The translations under genes were made by a program, and so were the position numbers. Below are positions 7,084 to 15,194 of a DNA stretch of 26,545 bases, piece by piece. The stretch's first letter is position 1, and the number at the start of each line of letters is the position of its first letter. The notes beneath the pieces were generated by a model. That model was not told where the DNA came from. It made no database searches and saw only the letters and a program-made list of their open reading frames with translations. Origin of the DNA: an uncultured Myxococcales bacterium (GTDB lineage Bacteria > Myxococcota_A > UBA9042 > DTJE01); the NCBI GenBank assembly GCA_937975765.1, contig CALJUR010000042.1, positions 1-26,545 on the forward strand, given 5' to 3'.

Positions 7084-8727
7084 GTGGATTCAACCCTGAA
7101 GATCCTGCCCCTGGGCGGCCTGGGCGAGATCGGCATGAACCTCACCCTGTACGGGGTGGGGGACGACTGGGTCGTCGTCGATGCCGGCGTCCAGTTCTGC
7201 GACCCGGCCACGATCGGCGCGGAACTGATGCTGCCCGACCTGGACCTGCTGTCCGAGTATCGCGACCGCATCCGCGCCATCATCCTCACCCACGGCCACG
7301 AGGACCACATCGGCGCGGTCGAGTATGTCGTCAGCCAGATGAACGTGCCGGTGCATGCCCCCCCCTTCGCGTGCGAACTGATGCGCCTGAAGGCGTCGGA
7401 GTTCGGCGCGGTCGCCCGGGCCGACCTGCGTCCCGTGGCGCCCGGGCAGGTGCTGCACCTGGGCCGCATCACGGTCGAGTTCGTGCGCGTGACGCACTCC
7501 ATCCCCGACTGCCACGCGCTGGTTCTGCGCACGCCGGTCGGCACCGTGATCCACACGGGCGACTTCAAGATCGACCCCGACCCGCTGGACGGCCGCGCCT
7601 TCGACACGGAGCGATTCCGGGCGCTGGGCGACGAGGGCGTGCGGCTGCTGCTGTCGGACAGCACGAACGCCGAGGTCCCGGGCCACACCCGGTCGGAGCG
7701 CGAGGTCATCGAGGCGATCGAGCACCAGTTCCGCAAGGCGGAAGGGCGCGTCATCGTGTCGCTGTTCGCGTCGAACGTGTTCCGCGTGCGGGCGCTGGTC
7801 GAGGCGGCGGCGCGGTGCGGGCGGCGGGCGTGCCTGATGGGCAAGAGCCTTTCGGTCTACAACGAGGCGGCCGAACGGGCCTTCAAGTTGAAGCCCCTGG
7901 CCGACCTGGTCGACCCGCACCAGTTGCACCGGATGCACGGCTTCGGGGTGGTGGTCCTCTGCACGGGCAGCCAGGCCGAGCCGCGATCGGTGCTGTACCG
8001 CGCGTCGGTCAACGACCACCCGGACCTGCGGATCCAGGAAGGCGACGTGGTGCTGCTGTCGTCCCGCATGATCCCGGGCAACGAGCGGTCCATCCACCGC
8101 ATGGCGAACAACCTGGCACGGCTGGGGGCGCGGATCGTCCACGACAAAATCGCTCCGATCCACGCGTCCGGGCACGCCCAGCGCGACGAACTGGCCGAGA
8201 TGCTGCACCTGGTGCGGCCACGGACCTTCGTGCCGATCCACGGCGAGTTCGCGTTCCTGCGGGCGCATTCCGAACTGGCCGCGGAACACGACGTCCGGGA
8301 CGTCCAGGTCATCGAGAACGGACGGATGCTGGAGGTCACGAAGGACGACGTGCAGGTGACCGAGCACGTGCCGCTGACCTTCCACTACCTGGACGAGCCG
8401 CTGGTCGGGGACGCGGGCGAACTGGTGCTGGACGAGCGGCGGCGCATCGGCTGGACCGGCGTGATCGCGGCGCACCTGAAGGCCGAGCGGGGCCGCCGGC
8501 GGCTGAAGGTGGTCGTGGACCTGCACACGGTCGGCATCCCGATGGCGCTGGACGGGCTGCTGGACGAGGCGGCGGGCTACGCGGCGGACCAGGTGGCGGA
8601 CCTGCCGGTGGAATCGACGAAGCGGCAGATCGAGGAGACGCTGTCGGCGTCGCTGCGGTCGTTCTTCCGCCGCAGGATGGACCGCAAGCCGGCCGTGCTG
8701 TCGTTCGTGGAGATCCAGGGCGACTGA
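7084..8727 (+). CDS. rnj: Ribonuclease J
   Basis: RNase J is a metallo-beta-lactamase/beta-CASP ribonuclease with endo- and 5'-exonuclease activity in mRNA decay and rRNA maturation. The zinc motif is THGHEDHIGA (H70, H72, D74, H75), with later ligands in SIPDCHAL and HTGDFKID. The beta-CASP part includes LLSDSTNAE and FASNVFRV, followed by SSRMIPGNE and IHASGHAQRDE. The final 110 residues form the RNase J C-terminal domain. At 547 aa it matches the family. The GTG start at 7084 is 4 nt after hemB; no better start exists and the ribosome-binding site is weak, suggesting translational coupling. RNase J is usual in Firmicutes, Actinobacteria and several delta-type lineages. Confidence 0.96.
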   Translation: MDSTLKILPLGGLGEIGMNLTLYGVGDDWVVVDAGVQFCDPATIGAELMLPDLDLLSEYRDRIRAIILTHGHEDHIGAVEYVVSQMNVPVHAPPFACELMRLKASEFGAVARADLRPVAPGQVLHLGRITVEFVRVTHSIPDCHALVLRTPVGTVIHTGDFKIDPDPLDGRAFDTERFRALGDEGVRLLLSDSTNAEVPGHTRSEREVIEAIEHQFRKAEGRVIVSLFASNVFRVRALVEAAARCGRRACLMGKSLSVYNEAAERAFKLKPLADLVDPHQLHRMHGFGVVVLCTGSQAEPRSVLYRASVNDHPDLRIQEGDVVLLSSRMIPGNERSIHRMANNLARLGARIVHDKIAPIHASGHAQRDELAEMLHLVRPRTFVPIHGEFAFLRAHSELAAEHDVRDVQVIENGRMLEVTKDDVQVTEHVPLTFHYLDEPLVGDAGELVLDERRRIGWTGVIAAHLKAERGRRRLKVVVDLHTVGIPMALDGLLDEAAGYAADQVADLPVESTKRQIEETLSASLRSFFRRRMDRKPAVLSFVEIQGD

Positions 8728-8743
8728 TGCCCGGAGGCTGAGG

Positions 8744-9223
8744 GTGGCGTCGAGAGAGGCCGGAGAGACCCGCGCGGGGCGGATCACGCTGCACCCCCTG
8801 CGACGGAAGGACATCGCGGAAGTCATGGTGGTCGAACGCCTGTGCTTCCCCGACCCGTGGGACAAGTCCGCCTTCGAGCGCGAGACGACCAACACCTTCT
8901 CGCGGTCCCTGCTGGCGCGGGACCCCGACGGCCGACTGCTGGGCTACACGATCTACTGGGTCGCCGGCCCGGAGTACCACGTGCTGAACGTCGCGACGGT
9001 CCCCGCGGCACGCCGCAAGGGCATCGCCCGGCTGATGATGACGCGGGTCCTCGACGAGGCCCGGCGCGATCACGCCGACTTCGTGGCGCTGGAGGTCCGC
9101 AAGGGCAACGTGCCCGCGAAGTCCCTGTACCAGTCGCTGGGATTCCAGCCGATCGGCGTGCGCCCGCGCTACTACCGCGACGGGGAGGACGCCGAGGTGA
9201 TGATCCTCAAGCTGGACGCGTGA
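8744..9223 (+). CDS. rimI: Ribosomal-protein alanine N-acetyltransferase (RimI-like)
   Basis: This 159-aa GNAT-fold acetyltransferase would transfer an acetyl group from acetyl-CoA to the N-terminus of ribosomal protein S18 or related substrates. Seen in sequence: an N-terminal CFPDPWDKSAFE segment typical of RimI, acetyl-CoA loop VPAARRKGIARLMM, and the C-terminal LEVRKGN..AKSLYQSLGF..IGVRPRYY that distinguishes RimI from generic GNATs. The GTG at 8744 lies 17 nt after the RNase J stop with GAGG just upstream, so it is probably in the hemB-rnj transcript. RimI genes often sit beside tsaB/tsaD; here they do not, so substrate assignment rests on motif alone. Confidence 0.9.
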   Translation: MASREAGETRAGRITLHPLRRKDIAEVMVVERLCFPDPWDKSAFERETTNTFSRSLLARDPDGRLLGYTIYWVAGPEYHVLNVATVPAARRKGIARLMMTRVLDEARRDHADFVALEVRKGNVPAKSLYQSLGFQPIGVRPRYYRDGEDAEVMILKLDA

Positions 9224-9292
9224 TCCCCCCCCCTCGGTGCGAACGCGCCTCCCTTCTGGTACACTCCTCCCGAATTCCAGCCCGGAGTCCGC

Positions 9293-10351
9293 ATGCAACC
9301 GATGCGCGTGGTCGCTTTCCTGCTGGTGGCTTCCGCGTCCGCCCTGCCCTGCCGCGCCCTGGCCCAGGCGGCTCCCGCCCCGGAGTCCGCTGCGGTGATC
9401 CCGGCCGGCGCCTCCGGGTACTTCTCCGAGGTGATGAACCCCGCGCCCCGGACGCTGGCCGGGGGCTGGCACCTGGAGGGCATCCGGATGGGATGGACCT
9501 CCGTGGTCGCGACGTTCACGAACGCCCGGCGCACCGCGATCGTCGAGGTCGTGCACCCCGACGTGGCGGACAAGCCGCTGGCGCGCACCGGGAAGTTCGC
9601 GCTGGTCGCTCCGGATCGATTCGCCGCCCCGCCCCCCGCGCTGGTCAAGACGCTGGCGGAACGCCTGAAGTCGGGCGAGTCCGGTTTCGCCTGGGTCCAG
9701 CAGTCGTGGCCCGACGCGGTGTCGGTCACGCCCGCCTCGCGACCGGGATACGAGGTCGCGAATCCCGAGGTCGCCGCCCGCCTGAAGGCCGCGCGCGACG
9801 CCCTGGACGCGGGCCGCAAGGAACAGGCGGCCCAGGCGGCCCGCGAGGCGGCGGCTTCCCCGCTGGCGGACGTGGGCGCGCTGCGGTCCGCCGCGTCCAT
9901 CCTCCGGTGCGCAGGGTCGGCCCCCGAGGCGGTCGTGATCCTCGAACGCGCGATGGCCCGCGCTGCCGGCACCCCGGACGGGTTGCGCATCCGCCTGGAG
10001 AGGATCGCCGCCCTGGAGGCCTTCGGGGACCACGAGTCGGTGTCGCGATCGTCCCGCGAGATCGCGGCCCAGTTGCCGCGCCTGTATCCAGACCCGCGGT
10101 GCGTGCGCGCCGACGTGCTGTCGATCCTGCTGCAGGAAGGCCGCGTCGCCGAGGCCGGGCGCGCCGCAGGCTTCGAACCCGACCCCGTGGTCGCGGCCCC
10201 CGGGGCGCCCCGCTGCGTCTTCCAGTACGCGGTGCGTGCCGCCGCCGCCAAGGGCGACGAGGCCCTGCTGCAGGCCCGCGCCCAGGAGGCCCTGAAGGCC
10301 TTCCCGGACGACCCGGTGGTGACGGCGCTGTTGCAGGCGCGCCGGAAGTGA
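9293..10351 (+). CDS. Secreted TPR-like helical-repeat protein, function unknown
   Basis: I do not recognise a named family. The N-terminus is a Sec signal peptide (VVAFLLVASASA then CRALAQ), with likely cleavage after ALAQ near residue 25, so the protein is periplasmic or outer-membrane associated. Residues 30-150 form a mixed domain (AGASGYFSEVMNPA, GGWHLEGIRMGW). From about residue 155 Ala/Arg-rich amphipathic helices (AARLKAARDALDAGRKEQAAQ) look like degenerate tetratricopeptide repeats. ATG 9293 has GGAG 6 nt upstream; ATG 9302 is an alternative. A TGGTACACT extended -10 at 9257-9265 suggests its own promoter. A nine-C run lies in the gap after rimI. It may act with the following outer-membrane protein; this is inferred only from adjacency. 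Confidence 0.75.
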   Translation: MQPMRVVAFLLVASASALPCRALAQAAPAPESAAVIPAGASGYFSEVMNPAPRTLAGGWHLEGIRMGWTSVVATFTNARRTAIVEVVHPDVADKPLARTGKFALVAPDRFAAPPPALVKTLAERLKSGESGFAWVQQSWPDAVSVTPASRPGYEVANPEVAARLKAARDALDAGRKEQAAQAAREAAASPLADVGALRSAASILRCAGSAPEAVVILERAMARAAGTPDGLRIRLERIAALEAFGDHESVSRSSREIAAQLPRLYPDPRCVRADVLSILLQEGRVAEAGRAAGFEPDPVVAAPGAPRCVFQYAVRAAAAKGDEALLQARAQEALKAFPDDPVVTALLQARRK

Positions 10352-10400
10352 TTCCCCCCGACGTTGAATCCTCGCCCCCGATCTGCTAGGAACCCCATCC

Positions 10401-12077
10401 ATGATCCGCTCCAGCCAGCCCGCCGTCATGCGCCTCGGCATCCTCCTCGTGCGTGCGCTGTGCTGCCTTCTGGTCCTGCGGACCGCCGAGCCCCGGGCGC
10501 TGGCCCGCTCGCCGGGTCCCCTCGACTTCCCGGATCCCCCGGCCATCGAGTCCCCCCGCGACCTGCTGCCCACCGCCGAGCAGCGCGAGCGCCTGGGGAA
10601 GTCGTTCAAGGCGTTCGACCACAACACGCTGTATCCCGGCCTGTTCCCCGAAAGCCCGAAACACGCCCGCGCGATGGTCGAACTGCTGCTGTTCCTGGTC
10701 TTCCAGACCTCCATCTACTACATGATCTCCCCGACCCAGGAGACCGACTGGGACACGGAGTTCGACGAGTCCTACATGGCCAAGCGCCTGATCACGCTGG
10801 AACACGTGCGCTTCGACAACAACGCCTTCTGGTACAACAACCTCTCGCATCCCCTGCTGGGCTCGCTGTCCTACCAGATGGGCCGATCCAACGACCTGGG
10901 ACCGGGACCGTCCCTGGCCCTGACCGCGCTGGGCGCCGCCGGTTGGGAGTACTTCTGCGAACTGAAGGAGAAGGTTTCCATCAACGACGTGGTGACCACC
11001 TCGATCGGCGGGATGGCCCTGGGCGAGACCGTCGCCCAGTTGGGGGCCTTCTTCGATCGCGCGTCGGGTTCTCCCCTGTACCGGGGCCTGGCCATCCTGC
11101 TGGGCCCGCTGCGGGCGATCCACGACCGGCTGGACGGGGCTGCCCCGCGACGCGCGCTCCTGGTGGACTCGCTGGGAATGCCGGCCGACGTGGCGCACGA
11201 CTTCCGGTTCCGGCTGGGCTGGACCGCCACCCGCACCTCGGCCACCGGGCGGGACTCCGGTTCCTGGCGCAACGACGCGTTCCTGGACCTGGACCTGAGG
11301 CTGCTGAACGTCCTGGGGGCCGGCCGGGAGGGCACCTTCTGGGACCAGTTGGCGCAGGGCAACGTCTCGCGGCTGGCGGTCTCCGTTTCGGCGGGCGGCG
11401 ACGGGCTTCGCCAGGCGACGTTCCTGTCCCGCGCGGGCATCATGGGGGGGTACATGCAGGGCCTGTCCCGTGACGCCGCCGGCCGGATGAACGGCTGGTC
11501 GCTGTACCTGGGTGGCGCCACCAGCTTCGACGTCGCGGCCGGCGACGGGTTCGGCCTGTACGGGGGACGCATGGACCTGTGGTCCAACGCAGGCTTCCTG
11601 GGCCTGCTGCTGGACGTGGACGGCTGGATGGAGGGGTGGCACCTCTCGGCCACCGTGGAGTTCTATCCCGACTTCTCGCTGGTGCGGTCGCAGGCGCTGC
11701 ACGCGTGGCGTCAGGGGCGTTCGATCGACGGGTTCCCCTCGATCCTCCAGCGGGAGGGCTACTACTACGCCCTGGGCCTGACCGGCCTGGCGGACCTGAG
11801 GGCGGCCTACGAGGGCCTGGAACTGGCGTTCGATCTCCGGTACGACGACGCCTGGAGCCTGAACGGCGCGGACCGCTTCCAGGATCGGGTCACCGACGAC
11901 GTCCATTGCACCGACCGTCGCCTGCAGACCGGGCTGCGCCTGTCGTACCGGTTCCCCCGGACGCACGCGCGGCTGGGCGGGTCCTTCCGGTGGCGATCGC
12001 AGACCGGGCGCCTGCACGACACGACGGTCACCCGGGACGACCTCACCTTCGGCGGCGACCTGGCATTGGATTTCTAG
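10401..12077 (+). CDS. DUF3943 outer-membrane protein
   Basis: After a basic start and hydrophobic signal segment (about residues 10-35) comes the DUF3943 core: LEHVRFDNNAFWYNNLSHP, YQMGRSNDLG, and WEYFCELKEKVSINDVV followed by TSIGGMALGE. DUF3943 proteins are predicted outer-membrane proteins of Gram-negative bacteria with no established function. The second half has alternating amphipathic strands and ends in ...GGDLALDF, a terminal aromatic typical of BAM-inserted barrels. At 558 aa it is in the normal size range. ATG 10401 has AGGAA about 9 nt upstream. A TTGAAT...TAGGAA pair at 10364-10392 could be a promoter but would make the message almost leaderless, so I do not list it. The preceding gene encodes another exported protein. 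Confidence 0.82.
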   Translation: MIRSSQPAVMRLGILLVRALCCLLVLRTAEPRALARSPGPLDFPDPPAIESPRDLLPTAEQRERLGKSFKAFDHNTLYPGLFPESPKHARAMVELLLFLVFQTSIYYMISPTQETDWDTEFDESYMAKRLITLEHVRFDNNAFWYNNLSHPLLGSLSYQMGRSNDLGPGPSLALTALGAAGWEYFCELKEKVSINDVVTTSIGGMALGETVAQLGAFFDRASGSPLYRGLAILLGPLRAIHDRLDGAAPRRALLVDSLGMPADVAHDFRFRLGWTATRTSATGRDSGSWRNDAFLDLDLRLLNVLGAGREGTFWDQLAQGNVSRLAVSVSAGGDGLRQATFLSRAGIMGGYMQGLSRDAAGRMNGWSLYLGGATSFDVAAGDGFGLYGGRMDLWSNAGFLGLLLDVDGWMEGWHLSATVEFYPDFSLVRSQALHAWRQGRSIDGFPSILQREGYYYALGLTGLADLRAAYEGLELAFDLRYDDAWSLNGADRFQDRVTDDVHCTDRRLQTGLRLSYRFPRTHARLGGSFRWRSQTGRLHDTTVTRDDLTFGGDLALDF

Positions 12078-12102
12078 TTTCCAGGGATTCCCTACTCCCC
12101 TC

Positions 12103-12130
12103 TTGCCCCCTCCGGCAACCGTGCTATCCT
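12103..12130 (+). promoter_or_regulatory. Promoter of the OmpA-family gene
   Basis: TTGCCC (12103-12108), a 16-nt spacer ending GTGC, and TATCCT (12125-12130). The extended -10 GTGCTAT matches the one before hemB. The predicted leader of about 70 nt ends in AAGGAGG. Confidence 0.5.
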
Positions 12131-12205
12131 CGAAACGAATCAGAATCGTGGAGACGCCCGACGCGAAGGCTCTTCGCGCGACGTCCTGCCTTGAAGGAGG
12201 AAGCC

Positions 12206-13562
12206 ATGAACCGGTTGCTTCGCCTGTTGCCGTGTTTCGCCCTGGCGGGGATCCTGGCCGTCCCGGAGGTCGCGAAGGCGGAATTCCCCAGCCCCGCCGT
12301 ATACCTGGGCATCTTCGGCGGCGGCAGCCTCCGCCTGCGGGACTGGGACCTGGGCGACCGCATGAACGGCCTGCCCGAGGGCCTGGGATACGGCGAGGCC
12401 GGCCTGCGTCTGGGCGTCCACGTACTGCCCCAGCTGGCCCTGGAGGTCGAACTGGGCTACCTGCCGCTGGACAACGACGGCGATCGGAACCACCTGCTGG
12501 CCTATGACCTGGAACTGCTTTTCCACTGGCTGAAGGGCAACTGGTCGCCCTTCCTGTCGGCGGGCTTCGGCGGGTACACCAACCTGTCGGACAACCTCGG
12601 CAAGGACACGGACCCGCGCGGCCACGTGGGCATCGGCCTGCGCGGCCTGGTCCTGCCCTGGATGGCCCTGCGCATCGACATCCGGGACGTGATCTCCGAC
12701 GGCATGGACAAGGGCGGCTCCAACAACCTGGAACTGCTGGCGGGCCTGGACTTCTTCGTGTGGGGATCCAGGAAGGCCCCGCCGCCCCCCCCCGGACCGC
12801 GACAACGACGGGATTGTCGATGCCGACGACGAGTGCCCGGACAACGCGGGCCCGGCGGCCACGAAGGGCTGCCCGGACAGGGACGGCGACGGCATCGTCG
12901 ACTCGAAGGACGCCTGCCCCGACAAGCAGGGCCCCGCGGCCACGAAGGGCTGCCCGGACAAGGACGGCGACGGCATCGCGGACGCCGAGGACGCGTGCCC
13001 GGACGTGGCCGGCCCCGCCGCCACGAAGGGCTGCCCCGACCGCGACAAGGACGGCGTCGCCGACAAGGACGACCGCTGCCCCGACAACGCCGGTCCGAAG
13101 GAGTACAAGGGCTGCCCCGACCGCGACAAGGACGGCGTCGTGGATATCGACGACAAGTGCCCGGACCAGCCCGGCCTGAAGGACTACCAGGGCTGCGTGC
13201 CCGAGAAGGCGAAGAAGTTCACCGGCGCCATCAAGGGCATCAACTTCGCCACGGGCAGCGCGAAGATCCTGTCGCCGTCCTTCAAGATCCTGGACCAGGC
13301 CGTCGCCGTCCTGAAGGAGTTCCAGGAACTGCGGATGCGTATCGAAGGCCACACCGACGACGTGGGCGAGGCCGAGATGAACAAGAAGCTGTCGCAGGCG
13401 CGCGCCGAGTCGGTGCGGGACTACCTGGTCGGCAAGGGCATCGCGGCCGACCGGTTCGAGGCCGTCGGCTACGGCGAGGACAAGCCCGTCGCGGACAACA
13501 AGACGTCCAAGGGCCGCGCCCAGAACCGCCGCACCGAGTTCACCCCGCTGGGCCTGAAGTAG
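12206..13562 (+). CDS. OmpA-family protein with TSP3 repeats, frameshifted at a C9 run
   Basis: ATG 12206 has an excellent AAGGAGG (12194-12200). The N-terminus is a signal peptide ending near VAKA; a beta-barrel domain follows to about 12770 (YLGIFGGGSLRLRDW, FLSAGFGGYTNLSDN). Then come a proline linker, five calcium-binding thrombospondin type 3 repeats (DRDNDGIVDADDECPDNAG type), and a C-terminal OmpA domain (IEGHTDDVGEAEMN, LSQARAESVRDYL, QNRRTEF) that binds peptidoglycan diaminopimelate. The barrel and repeat parts are in different frames: reading changes at nine C (12785-12793) in the proline linker. Removing one C restores a continuous protein of about 451 aa. As written, translation would run in the wrong frame to TGA 13568-13570. 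The intact repeat and OmpA frame argues for a sequencing or assembly indel or slippage variation rather than decay. Confidence 0.88.
12785..12793 (+). repeat. Nine-C homopolymer at the frameshift point
   Basis: The run lies exactly in the Pro-linker codons between barrel and calcium-binding repeats of the OmpA-family gene. With eight C the frames join; with nine they do not. Confidence 0.9.
12795..13199 (+). repeat. Five tandem 81-bp repeats encoding TSP3 modules
   Basis: Repeat starts are at 12795, 12876, 12957, 13038 and 13119. Each encodes 27 residues of the form DxDxDGxxDxxDxCPDxxGxxxxKGCP, with Asp residues spaced for calcium binding and two Cys per unit. The first three share the AATKGCP ending; the last two diverge (KEYKGCP, KDYQGCV). 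Strong nucleotide similarity makes this array liable to recombination and misassembly. Confidence 0.93.
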
Positions 13563-13599
13563 CCTTCTGACCGAATCCCCCCTACCTCCCGGATTCCTT

Positions 13600-13628
13600 T
13601 TGTAATCGACAAAACGATCGGCTACAGT
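13600..13628 (+). promoter_or_regulatory. Promoter of the glp-hdr operon
   Basis: TTGTAA (13600-13605), a 17-nt spacer and TACAGT (13623-13628), each with 4 of 6 consensus bases, in the most AT-rich part of the gap after the OmpA gene. The GTG of glpA follows 21 nt after the -10, with GGGAGG at 13640-13645. The spacer contains TCGACAAAACGATCG, an imperfect inverted repeat that might bind a regulator. Confidence 0.5.
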
Positions 13629-13649
13629 CGCCGCCGTCCGGGAGGAAAC

Positions 13650-15194
13650 GTGGAAACGCAGGTCCTGATCATCGGCGGAGGTGTCACGGGCACGGCCGTC
13701 GCTCGCGACCTGGCGCTGCGCGGCGTCGACTGCATCCTGGTCGAGAAGGACGACGTCAACGCCGGCGCGTCCGGGCGCAACCACGGGCTGCTGCACAGCG
13801 GGGCCCGGTACGTGGCCCACGACCAGGATGCGGCCACCGAGTGCCGCATCGAGGGCGACATCCTGAAACGGGTGGCGTCCCGGGCGATCCAGGACACCGG
13901 CGGCTACTTCGTGGCCGTGCAGGGAGACGACGAGAAGTACGTCGGCGACTTCCCGGGATTCTGCGCGCGTGCGGGCATCACCGCCCGCCCCGTCGACGTC
14001 GCTACGGCCCGGGCACGGGAACCCGCGATCTCGGACAAGGCGATCGCGGTCTACGAGGTTCCGGATGCGTCCGTGGACCCGTTCCGGCTGTCGCTGGAAA
14101 GCATGGCGCAGGCCCGCAGCCTGGGCGCCAGGCTGATGCGGCGCACGCGCGTCGTCGGGTTCGAGCGCGAGGGGCGCGAGATCCGGGCCGCCGTGGTGCA
14201 GGATGGCACGAACGGCACGACGCAGAGGGTCCACGTCTCGCAGGTGATGAACGCGGCCGGCGCGTGGGCGCGCGAGGTCGCCCAGCTGGCGGGCGCGCCG
14301 ATCGAGATGCTGTACTCGAAGGGGACCCTGCTGGTCACGCACGGCCGGCTGGCGCGGCGCGTGATCAACCGCCTGCGTCCCCCTGGGAACGCCGACATCC
14401 TGATGCCCGGCGGCACGGTTTCGATCCTCGGGACAACGTCGTCGCGGGTGGAGGACCTCCGGGACATCCACCCGACCGTGGACGAGGTGGACCTGATCCT
14501 GAGGGAGGCGACGCCGATGCTGCCCCCTCTGGAGACGATGCGAATCATCCGCGCGTACGCGGGGGTGCGTCCCCTGGTGGGCTCGCCTTCCGGATCGGAC
14601 GGAAGGACGGTGTCGCGCGGCTTCGCGCTGTTCGACCACGAGGCGGACGGCCTGTCGAACTTCGCGACCATCACCGGCGGCAAGCTGACGACCTGCCGGC
14701 TGATGGCCGAACGCGCCGCGGACCTGGTCTGCCGGCGCCTGGGCGTCACGCGCCCCTGCCTGACCGCGTCCGATCCGATTCCCGTGTCCCCCGAGTGCGA
14801 GTGGACCGAGCCGGGCCGCGCGCCGCGATCCTGGATGTCGGCGCTGCACGTCGACGACCCGCTGATCTGCGAGTGCGAGATGGTTTCCGGCAGCGTGCTG
14901 GACGCGCTGTACCAGGCTCTGAGGGCCGCGGGCGACACCCCGACCTTGACGGACATCGGCCTGCGCAGCCGCATTGGCAAGGGCGCGTGCCAGGGGGCGT
15001 TCTGCGCAGTGCGGGCCGTGGCGCACCTGTACCAGAACGGCGACTTCCAGGGGAGCCGAGGGCTGGACGAGATCGTCGACTTCTTCCGGGAGCGCTGGGG
15101 CGGCCAGCACGCGGTCCTGTGGGGCCAGCAACTGGCGCAGGCCGAGTTGATGGAAGCGCTGCACTGCGGCCTGTTCGGCGAGGAACTGCGATGA
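13650..15194 (+). CDS. glpA: Anaerobic glycerol-3-phosphate dehydrogenase subunit A
   Basis: This FAD-dependent dehydrogenase oxidises sn-glycerol 3-phosphate to dihydroxyacetone phosphate. The N-terminus has the dinucleotide-binding motif IIGGGVTGTA, followed by ASGRNHGLLHSGARY typical of GlpA/GlpD. The substrate domain includes MNAAGAWA and ITGGKLTTCR. The last 120 residues form a BFD-like [2Fe-2S] domain with C407, C409, C447 and C452 (ICECE ... GKGACQGAFC), which marks the anaerobic GlpA type rather than aerobic GlpD. It has 514 aa (E. coli GlpA is about 540). The GTG start has GGGAGG 4 nt upstream (13640-13645). Its stop overlaps the glpB start as ATGA (15191-15194), indicating translational coupling. 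No glpK or glpF is visible nearby. Confidence 0.95.
   Translation: METQVLIIGGGVTGTAVARDLALRGVDCILVEKDDVNAGASGRNHGLLHSGARYVAHDQDAATECRIEGDILKRVASRAIQDTGGYFVAVQGDDEKYVGDFPGFCARAGITARPVDVATARAREPAISDKAIAVYEVPDASVDPFRLSLESMAQARSLGARLMRRTRVVGFEREGREIRAAVVQDGTNGTTQRVHVSQVMNAAGAWAREVAQLAGAPIEMLYSKGTLLVTHGRLARRVINRLRPPGNADILMPGGTVSILGTTSSRVEDLRDIHPTVDEVDLILREATPMLPPLETMRIIRAYAGVRPLVGSPSGSDGRTVSRGFALFDHEADGLSNFATITGGKLTTCRLMAERAADLVCRRLGVTRPCLTASDPIPVSPECEWTEPGRAPRSWMSALHVDDPLICECEMVSGSVLDALYQALRAAGDTPTLTDIGLRSRIGKGACQGAFCAVRAVAHLYQNGDFQGSRGLDEIVDFFRERWGGQHAVLWGQQLAQAELMEALHCGLFGEELR

Noticed and set aside
9225..9233. Nine-C run after rimI as a phase-variable switch
   Set aside because: It is intergenic, outside any recognisable promoter spacer, and such runs are expected by chance in DNA of this composition.
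12760..13179. Thr/Ala/Arg-rich plus-strand frame over the TSP3 array
   Set aside because: It is the third reading frame of the 81-bp repeats; the Asp-rich frame carries the real calcium-binding motif.
12795..13199. CRISPR-like repeat array
   Set aside because: The 81-bp units are contiguous, without unique spacers, and encode TSP3 protein modules.
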